Shown: one piece after another, positions 10,248 through 18,200 of the stretch
Numbering within the stretch: the first letter of the stretch is position 1
How the letters are laid out: each line of letters starts with the position of its first letter
Assembly: GCF_036330325.1 (NCBI RefSeq)
Contig: NZ_JAZDRO010000003.1
Span: 186,001 to 250,000, forward strand
Length of the DNA: 64,000 nt
From: Hyphobacterium marinum
Lineage (GTDB): Bacteria; Pseudomonadota; Alphaproteobacteria; Caulobacterales; Maricaulaceae
Direction of reading: 5' to 3'
Notes under the pieces: generated by a model
Told to the model about the DNA's origin: nothing
Seen by the model: only the letters and a program-made list of their open reading frames with translations
Databases searched by the model: none
Made by a program: the position numbers and the translations under genes

Positions 10248-10286
10248 TACCGGCTGGACGGTATTGACTGTACCATCTGGACGGTA
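10248..10286. promoter_or_regulatory. Tandem TetR-type operator overlapping the efflux operon promoter
   Basis: TACCGGCTGGACGGTA (10248-10263) and TACCATCTGGACGGTA (10271-10286) are two palindromic sites repeated with a 23-bp period. Promoter-like TTGACT (10264-10269) and TATAGT (10285-10290) lie between and at the edge of the sites, with a short 15-bp spacing. The gene 35 bp further on is a TetR regulator, so autorepression of the whole pump operon is the likely arrangement. Confidence 0.75.
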
Positions 10287-10321
10287 TAGTCCGTGCCGCT
10301 CGACTGAGCGGACCCATACCG

Positions 10322-10879
10322 ATGACCGAACAAAAACCCCGAAATGACACGCGCGAAACGATTCTGGACGCCGCGGAGAAAGTGGTCGCAGAATCCGGCG
10401 CACGCCGTCTGACCATTGATGCTGTCGTGGAACGCAGCGGTATCTCAAAAGGCGGTGTCCTCTATCACTTCCCCAACAAGAGCGCCCTGCTCGACGGCAT
10501 GGTGTTCCGGATGGTGCAAAGCTTCGAGGAGAAGCTTGCCATGGCCGAGGACACGGCGCGCGCTGCCGGCGAACCGGTCCAGCCGCACATCGCCAGGGCA
10601 ATGTCCGTCAAGAACGATCACCAGAAACAGGTCGCCCAGGCGCTGCTTGCCGCGATCAGCGAGGAACCTGCGCGGCTTGAGCCTGCGCACAGGCTTCTCC
10701 GGGAGGTCGACCAGCGTTTCATAGACGGGTCCAGCGACCCGGTGATGTCCCAGATCATCATGCTCGCGCTGGACGGGCTTCATCACCGCGCCCTGCTCGG
10801 CTTCGACGTCTTCACACCCGATATCCGCGACGCGATCCGCGAGCGCCTGATCGACATGACATGGACACTGCACTCATGA
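10322..10879 (+). CDS. TetR/AcrR family repressor of the RND efflux operon
   Basis: 185 residues. The N-terminal helix-turn-helix (about 10-58) contains ILDAAEKVVAESGARRLTID and GISKGGVLYHFPNKSALL, characteristic of TetR regulators. The C-terminal helical half would bind a small ligand. It is first in an operon with an RND pump and overlaps the adaptor gene by 4 bp (ATGA at 10876). Two 16-bp palindromes upstream overlap a possible promoter. By analogy with AcrR-type systems, ligand binding would release repression of its own operon; the inducing compound is unknown. Confidence 0.9.
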   Translation: MTEQKPRNDTRETILDAAEKVVAESGARRLTIDAVVERSGISKGGVLYHFPNKSALLDGMVFRMVQSFEEKLAMAEDTARAAGEPVQPHIARAMSVKNDHQKQVAQALLAAISEEPARLEPAHRLLREVDQRFIDGSSDPVMSQIIMLALDGLHHRALLGFDVFTPDIRDAIRERLIDMTWTLHS

Positions 10880-11943
10880 CCCTGAAATCCCTGCTGGCAG
10901 TCGGCCTGCTGCCGATTGCGCTGATCGCCTGCGGCGCACCCGAGGAAAACGCTGCCCCGCCAGCACGGCTCGTGCAGGTCGAAACGGTCGAACTGATCGG
11001 CCCGCAACGCCGCTATGAGTTTGTCGGACGCGTCGAAGCCCGGCGCTCGGTCGATCTGGCCTTTCAGGTCGGCGGCCAACTGGCGGTGCTCGACGTGACC
11101 GACGGCCTTGAGGTCGCCGAAGGCGATCGCGTGGCCCAGCTGGTGCTGGACGACTTCCAGCGGGCCGAACGCGAAGCGCGCGTCCAGCTTCAGCAGGCCC
11201 AGACCAATCTCGAGCGCCAGCAAACCCTGTTCGAACGGGGTATCGCCTCGGCCGCCGCGAGGGAGTCCGCGCAGACCGAATATGACCTGCGCGTCGTTGC
11301 GCTCGGGAATGCGCGCCAGAACCTGCAGAACGCGACCTTGACCGCCCCGTTCAGCGGGCTGGTCAGTCGCGTCCTGGTCGATGACTTCGCCGTCCTGGCC
11401 CCCGGCCAGCCTGTTGCCCGGATTCAGGACCTCAGCGAGTTGCGGATTTCCATACCGATCGCCGAAGACCTGATCGCCACGTTCAACGCCGACGACCTGG
11501 TCAGTATCGAAGCAAGCTTCACCTTCCTGCCCGATCAGCGATTCCGCCTGGAGCCGCGCGAACTTGTCAGCGAAGCGGATTCCTCGTCACAGACCTATCG
11601 CGGCATCTTCGCCCTGCCCGCCAATATCCCGGCCAATATTCTGCCCGGCATGTCGGCAACGGTTTACGCGGACCTGTCATCGGAGACGCGCCGCCCCGGT
11701 CATGTGCATGTCCCGGTCAGCGCGCTCGGCTATGCGCCGGACGGCAGTCCGATCGTATTCGTCTATGACGATGCCAGTGGCACGGTCATGCGCCGCACCG
11801 TCACCACCGGCGAACTCACCAATGACGAAATCCGCGTGACGGCCGGCATCGAAGCCGGAGATGCCATTGTCACCGCCGGGGTCAGTGCGCTGCAGGACGG
11901 CATGGCGGTGCGCCCGCTCGATGCCCCGGCCACGCGCGGATAG
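10876..11943 (+). CDS. RND efflux periplasmic adaptor lipoprotein
   Basis: 355-residue membrane fusion protein. It starts with MTLKSLLAVGLLPIALIACG; lipobox LIAC makes Cys19 the lipid anchor in the inner membrane. A barrel-sandwich half (RRYEFVGRVEARRSVDLAF), a coiled hairpin (about 90-145, rich in Glu, Gln, Arg), the second lipoyl half (LTAPFSGLVSRVLVDDF) and a beta-barrel domain follow in usual order. An ATG 15 bases upstream is possible, but the start at 10876 overlaps the TetR stop and puts the signal peptide at the terminus. It links the pump at 11950 to an outer membrane channel not encoded here. Confidence 0.9.
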   Translation: MTLKSLLAVGLLPIALIACGAPEENAAPPARLVQVETVELIGPQRRYEFVGRVEARRSVDLAFQVGGQLAVLDVTDGLEVAEGDRVAQLVLDDFQRAEREARVQLQQAQTNLERQQTLFERGIASAAARESAQTEYDLRVVALGNARQNLQNATLTAPFSGLVSRVLVDDFAVLAPGQPVARIQDLSELRISIPIAEDLIATFNADDLVSIEASFTFLPDQRFRLEPRELVSEADSSSQTYRGIFALPANIPANILPGMSATVYADLSSETRRPGHVHVPVSALGYAPDGSPIVFVYDDASGTVMRRTVTTGELTNDEIRVTAGIEAGDAIVTAGVSALQDGMAVRPLDAPATRG

Positions 11944-11949
11944 GCCACC

Positions 11950-14900
11950 ATGACCGAGAACCGACCGAACGCGGCGATCTCGCTCGCGCGCCTTTCCATC
12001 GAACGCCCCGTTCTGACCTGGATCGTGATCCTGTTCTGCCTGCTCGGCGGCATGCAGGCCTTCTTCAGCATCGGCCGCCTGGAAGACCCGGCGTTCACGA
12101 TCAAGGAAGCGGTGATTTTCACCCCCTATCCGGGCGCAACGGCCCTGGAGGTCGAGGAAGAGGTCACCGAACAGCTCGAAACCGCTCTTCAGCAGCTCGC
12201 CGAAGTTCATGAAATTCGCTCGGAATCCTCACCTGGCATGTCCGAGATCCACGTGGTGATCGAAGACACGTTCGACGGTGACGAATTGCCGGGAATCTGG
12301 ACCCGGGTCCGGGCCCGGATCAGCGACACCGCCCCGGCGCTGCCGCCGGGTGCCGGTACACCGGTGGTCTATGACGACTTCGGGGATACCTACGGTATCT
12401 TCTATGCCGTCACGGCAGACGGCTATTCCGATGACCGTATCCGCGATGTCGCCCGAATGCTGCGCCGGGAATTGCTGGTGGTCGACGGCGTGGCCCGCGT
12501 CGCGATCGAGGGCGAGCCCGAAGAGCGTATCTATATCGACGTCCCGCAGGAGGAGCTCGCATCGCTGGGTGTCTCCTACGTCACACTGCTCGAGGCGATC
12601 GGAACGGAAAATACGGTCGTTTCAGCCGGGAATACCGCGATGGGCGGACGCTATGTCCGTCTCGACATCCCGCAAACCCTCTCCGGCATTGACGCGATCC
12701 GGAACCTGTTGGTGACACCGGGTGACGGGGCCGATCCGGTGCGCCTGTCGGATTTCGCAACCGTCAGCCGGGCCCCGGTCGAACGGCCGCTCAGCCTCAT
12801 TTATCATGACAATGAGCGAGCCTTCACACTGGGCATTGCCGGCCAGTCAGATGCCAATATCGTTGATGTTGGCCGCGCCGTGGAAACCCGGCTGCAGGAG
12901 CTCGAAGCCCGTCTGCCGCTCGGATTCAATATCCACCCCATCTACGAACAGCACGCGGTGGTCGAGCGATCCATCGACGAATTCCTGGTCAACCTGGCCC
13001 TGTCGATCGGTATCGTCATCGGCGTTTTGATGATTTTCATGGGATGGCGGGCCGGCCTGACAGTGGGCTCCGCCCTGTTCCTGACCGTGTCGGGCACGAT
13101 CTTCTTCATGAATATGTTCGGCATCGAGATGGAACGGATCTCACTCGGTGCCCTGATCATCGCGATGGGCATGCTGGTCGACAACGCCATCGTCGTTGCG
13201 GAAGGCATGTTGATGGGCGTGCGCCGGGGCCTGCCCCGCCTGGAAGCCGCCGAGAATGCCGTCAAGAGCACGCAATGGCCACTGCTGGGGGCGACGGTCA
13301 TCGGCATCATGGCCTTTGCCGGTATCGGCCTGTCACCGGATTCAACCGGCGAGTTCCTATTCTCCCTGTTTGCCGTCATCGCCATTTCCCTGCTGCTCAG
13401 CTGGGTGCTGGCGGTCACGGTCGTACCCATGGTTGGCCACGCCCTGTTCGGTGCCCAGAGGCAGCAGGCGATTGCGGCCGGAGACGAGGACCTCGACGAG
13501 GCCGCCCTCTATCAGGGTCCGCTGTTTTCAACCTATCGCGCCATTCTGGTGAGAGCGTTGCGGTGGCGCTGGGGCGTGCTGGCGCTGCTGATCGCCACCA
13601 CGATGGCCTGTTATGTTGGCTTCGGTTCGGTTCGGCAGTCCTTCTTCCCGGACACGAACACGCCGATTTTCTTCGTGAACCTCCAGACGCCGGAAGGCAC
13701 CGACATCCTGAGGACCGACCAGATCGCCCGCGACGTCGGCACGTTCGTCTCCGATCTCCCGGAAACCGTCCAGTTCGACACTTTCGTTGGAGCCGGGGCG
13801 ACGCGCTTCATGCTGACCTACACGTCTGAACAGCCGTCGACTTCCTATGCCCAGATCATCGTGCGGACGGGCCATATCGATCTCATCGACGACATGGAGC
13901 GCCAGATACTCGACCATGTCCGCTCCCGGTTTCCCGACGTGGAAGCCCGGGTGGACCGGATCGTCTTTGGCCCGGCCGCCGGTGCCAAGCTGGAAGCCCG
14001 CTTCTCCGGACCGGATACGGCGGCCCTGCGGGCACTGGCCGATCAGTCCGTCAGCGGTTTGCAGTCCGATGGCGACGTCATCGACATCCGCACGAACTGG
14101 CGCAACCAGACGCCGGTCATCCGGCCGGTCATCACACGTGCGCGGGCCGAGACGACGGGCGTCACACGTCAGAACATCGCCGACATGATGACCTTTGCCA
14201 CCGACGGGGCCCGCATCGGCGTCTATCGCGATGGTGAAACCCTGATTCCGATCATTGCCCGGGCTCCGGCCGACGAACGGACCGGGGCCAGCGATCTCGA
14301 GGACCGCCTGGTCTGGAGCCCGGCCCAACAGGCCTATGTGCCGATATCCCAGGTCGTCTCGCGTTTCGAACTCGGGTCGGAGGAAGCCCTGATCCAGCGC
14401 CGCGACCGGGTCCGCACCATTTCGGTTCAGGCCAATCCGTTGCCAGGGGAAACCGCCGCGGAGGCATTCGGCCGGTTCAGCGCCATCATTGACGCCGTCG
14501 ACCTGCCCGATGGCTATCAGCGTGAATGGGGTGGCGAATACGAAGGCTCGCGCGATGCCAATGAGGCGCTCGGCAGCCAGCTGCCCTTCACCCTCATCAT
14601 CATGCTGACCATTTCCTTCCTGTTGTTCGCGAAAGTGCGTCAGCCGCTGATCATCTGGGCGATCGTTCCCATGGCGGTCAATGGCGTGGTCATCGGACTG
14701 CTTCTGACCGGTGTGGCGTTCAGCTTTACCGCCCTGCTCGGCCTGCTCTCACTGTCCGGCATGCTGATCAAGAACGCGATCGTGCTGGTCGATGAAATCG
14801 ATCAGCGGATCGCGCTTGGCACGGATCGGTATGCGGCCGTCCGCGACGGAAGCATCAGCCGCCTGCGACCGGTCCTACTGGCCGCGACGACAACCGTTCT

Positions 14901-15099
14901 GGGCATGGCACCGCTTCTGTTTGACGCCTTCTTCCAGGCGATGGCAGTGACCATTATCGGCGGACTGACCTTCGCCACGATCCTGACCATGGTCGCGGTA
15001 CCGGTTTTGTACGCGCTTTTCTTCGGTATCCGCCCTGCCGGAGCTCCGGGCCGGGGGCGTGGGAATGCTTCACCGGCGGCGGCCGATGGGTCGGTTTAG
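11950..15099 (+). CDS. RND family efflux permease
   Basis: 1049-residue inner membrane proton-driven exporter of the AcrB/MexB superfamily, full length. Hydrophobic segments cluster as one N-terminal helix plus two groups around 340-540 and 870-1030, with two large periplasmic parts between. The TM4 proton-relay motif is GMLVDNAIVVAEG: Asp411 is present, while the second Asp of AcrB is Asn412. The TM10 motif GMLIKNAIVLVDEID has its Lys. The gene begins 6 bp after the adaptor stop. The D-N variant is common outside the AcrB branch, so substrates may be other than typical drugs (for example fatty or bile acids); this is inference. Confidence 0.93.
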   Translation: MTENRPNAAISLARLSIERPVLTWIVILFCLLGGMQAFFSIGRLEDPAFTIKEAVIFTPYPGATALEVEEEVTEQLETALQQLAEVHEIRSESSPGMSEIHVVIEDTFDGDELPGIWTRVRARISDTAPALPPGAGTPVVYDDFGDTYGIFYAVTADGYSDDRIRDVARMLRRELLVVDGVARVAIEGEPEERIYIDVPQEELASLGVSYVTLLEAIGTENTVVSAGNTAMGGRYVRLDIPQTLSGIDAIRNLLVTPGDGADPVRLSDFATVSRAPVERPLSLIYHDNERAFTLGIAGQSDANIVDVGRAVETRLQELEARLPLGFNIHPIYEQHAVVERSIDEFLVNLALSIGIVIGVLMIFMGWRAGLTVGSALFLTVSGTIFFMNMFGIEMERISLGALIIAMGMLVDNAIVVAEGMLMGVRRGLPRLEAAENAVKSTQWPLLGATVIGIMAFAGIGLSPDSTGEFLFSLFAVIAISLLLSWVLAVTVVPMVGHALFGAQRQQAIAAGDEDLDEAALYQGPLFSTYRAILVRALRWRWGVLALLIATTMACYVGFGSVRQSFFPDTNTPIFFVNLQTPEGTDILRTDQIARDVGTFVSDLPETVQFDTFVGAGATRFMLTYTSEQPSTSYAQIIVRTGHIDLIDDMERQILDHVRSRFPDVEARVDRIVFGPAAGAKLEARFSGPDTAALRALADQSVSGLQSDGDVIDIRTNWRNQTPVIRPVITRARAETTGVTRQNIADMMTFATDGARIGVYRDGETLIPIIARAPADERTGASDLEDRLVWSPAQQAYVPISQVVSRFELGSEEALIQRRDRVRTISVQANPLPGETAAEAFGRFSAIIDAVDLPDGYQREWGGEYEGSRDANEALGSQLPFTLIIMLTISFLLFAKVRQPLIIWAIVPMAVNGVVIGLLLTGVAFSFTALLGLLSLSGMLIKNAIVLVDEIDQRIALGTDRYAAVRDGSISRLRPVLLAATTTVLGMAPLLFDAFFQAMAVTIIGGLTFATILTMVAVPVLYALFFGIRPAGAPGRGRGNASPAAADGSV

Positions 15100-15209
15100 A
15101 GGCGAAGGAGTTCATTCCGATACGCTTGAGGGCGGAAAAGTCTGGCATTGCCAAGGGCGTCCGTTCTAGTCTCCCTGACAATTTTGGGTCGTATCCGGGG
15201 GGATGCACG

Positions 15210-18200
15210 TTGACGGAAATTGAAGGCGACATTTCGCGCACCGCGCCGTCGGCTGACCGGATCCGCCAATCGTCGCGCCGCAACTTCTATCGAGCCCTGA
15301 ATATCCGTCGAGTCGTCGTGTTTTCCGGTGCCGGCCTCAGCATGGCTTACGGCCATGTGACCTGGAACCAACTGGTCCGGCTTGCGAAAAAACATATTCT
15401 CAGTGAGTTACTAAAACTCAGGCGAGAGGAACATGGTCAGCCAGATGAGTGCGACAACAACGTCAAGGCCAGTGGCGACCCGGTCATTCGTTCGCTGAAC
15501 AAGACGTTGAGCGCCCTCAACCCCAAAAGAAATACATTGGGTGAGGCTGAAGCAAACATGCTCGCGCTCGACCTGTGCGAACGGCTGGAACAGGAAATCA
15601 CGCGCTATTATGGCCCGCCCAAATTTCCCTTGCGCGAATACCTTGCAAGGGAGATCGGCGACAATGACCGCTATGTTCGCGAGCAATTTGAAAACCGTAT
15701 CCGGCACCTGGGTTCATTGCGTAAGGATGACAACGAACCAACGCTGAGTCCTTTGCTTTGCGAAACCGAGATCAACGCAATCTGCCCCAGCCACGATAAG
15801 CCTGGACATTCCGAAATCGAGCCTGGCAAGGAAGCGTTCCGAAACTTCTACAGCAGGGATCGATTTGATGAGCTGATCAAACAGTTTCCTGATACGGGTG
15901 AACCGGGCAGCGACGCTGAACAATGGCTGTTTGATCGCATCAAGCAGGAATTTGAGAAAGACGCGGCCCGGGCGAAGCGGATCGACGGCAGCCAAGCAAG
16001 CGACGGTCCAGGCGGAGGCGCACCACTGTCTCCAGAAGCCAATCATGCCCTCCTGGTCCCCCACCCGCACGCGACAAGCGGTCCGCCGGGAAAAGCACCG
16101 AATGTTCTTCGGTCTGACAGGCGCAGCTTTTTTGCCGTCCTGTTTGGTGCCATTCGCGCGCGCCACCAGGCAATCACCAGCCTGGTCGAAAAACACGCAC
16201 TAGCTGAGAGCACATGGAAGGCCATTGCCAACGACACCGGCACGGCTGCCCCGAACCCGCAACAAGGCACACCAGCTGCCGGAAGCGTTTTTGAAGGCGT
16301 AGAGGATCGATCAGAACGGCTCTATTTCGCGCGGCCCATCGTGGATCCGGTCGCCAAGCTGTTTACCGGCCTGGAAATCCGCCGATTTCTGACGACCAAT
16401 TACGATTTCGAAATCGAACGCTATCTTGAACATGGTGACTATTTGATCGGTGCGTTCACCGATGCCCTGTCCAAGGGTCCCCAACGCGCTCATCGGGTTG
16501 TCGAAGGCGAGCAGCGCTCAAGCGGGAACGGCCCCGATCTCAGTGCGCTGACACTCCGCCGACGCAGCCGGTCTGGGCACGAAAGCCGATCCAGCGTCTT
16601 GCAACCGGGCACAGCCGCTGAACTGATAGAATTCGCCGCTGGAAATTCGGAACTCTATGCCGACATTTTCCACCTGCATGGCCGCGCTGACGCCCCGCAG
16701 CACATGGTCCTCGGGGATACGGACTATAATGCAACCTACATGAATACGGATGCGTCGCGGCGGGTACTCGACGAGGCGCTGAATGTCGTTTTCGAAGGCA
16801 ATTCTGTCCTGTTTGTGGGGTCCGGCCTGAGCGAGGCGGATCTCTTGCGTCCGCTACGCCAGTTTGTGACCAAGCGCGGACGCGACACGGCCCGTCCCGT
16901 ATTCGCCCTTATGCCGGCGATGAAAAACAAGCAGGACCGGGACATCGAACTGGTCAACTTGTTCAACCGGTATTCGGTTCAGACGATTTATTTCGGTGCC
17001 CGGCCACACGAGGAAGACAGTCTGGCCGGTCATAGTTCCGGAGACCTCCAGAAAAATTTTCACCCCTTGTTTCGGCCTTTCGATGAGGGAGAAACGCCGG
17101 AACCATCAGACGTCGCCGAACTGGGCGAGGAGGTGGAAGTCCTTGCAGCGTTGGAAGATGCCCTGAAGGGTGAAGACGAAAAGGTAGAAAGCCGCAGGCC
17201 CTGGCCGACCAATAACCGTTTGCGGGCATTCTTTGAGAAATTCCCAAAATCCGGTGCCGGCATTCCGGATTTCCCGGTGATGCGTGCCAATGGTTTTCAG
17301 CTTAAGGCTGCCTTGCCGGACATAGACGTCAATACGACACTGGCCAGTGTCGCCAGCGAGTATCATGCGTGGCTTCGACAGTGCCTGCCGCGAACCGCCC
17401 GAATTCGAATCGATCGCGACGCTTTCATATTTCTCCTGCACAAATTCAGACAGGCAATCCTCGGCAAACCCGGGTGTTCAAGCCAAGCGCATCTACACCG
17501 CGAAGCGACCATCGAGTATCAGGACTTTGTCGAGAAACTTCGCGAAAAGGTCATCACTATCGCGCTTGATCACGAGCTCGAATATCTGCGCGCCTGTTGG
17601 CACTACTGGTGGGAAACCTGGCAGGAAACGCCGCTGGCAAGGCAAGCGGAATTCAATGAGGTCAATAACAGTCCTGAAGGCACCGAAACAGACCGTAAAC
17701 TGAAATCTTATGTCCGTCACGGACTATTCACGAGGGTGAAGTGGGACAAAAATGTACAGCGCACCGTGTCATTGTCAGACGGGATCACCTTCCCCGCCGG
17801 CCTTGCCTGGAATGCGCGCCGGGACGCACTCAAGGAGGCTTTGCAGGTTTTCGGTGACGACCGCCGGACACTCCTCGTCCAGCTACCCGAAGGTGGCGGA
17901 AAAGGCCTGTTTTTCCATCAACTCCAGATCTTCAATGACTGGCGGCATTTCAGCCGTTTCACCTACACCGAAGCCTACTTCGTCAATACCGCCTTCTCGG
18001 CCGATTTTTCCGCGATCTTTGAAGGTATTGTCGGATTTCTTGAGAATCCGACGGATCCCGAAGCCGGGCTGTCAACTGATACAACACAGAGTGGAACCCG
18101 GTCGCGAATTGAAAGGCTGATAGGTGCTCTTGAGCGACGTACCGGAGCACAGGCCGGTCGGCAGGTCATTGTCGTCAACAATTTCGATATTTTCTTCAAT

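Noticed and set aside
15126..15209. Upstream TTG as start for the SIR2 protein
   Set aside because: No Shine-Dalgarno sequence stands before it, whereas the TTG at 15210 follows GGGGGGA at suitable spacing; this still needs protein N-terminal data.
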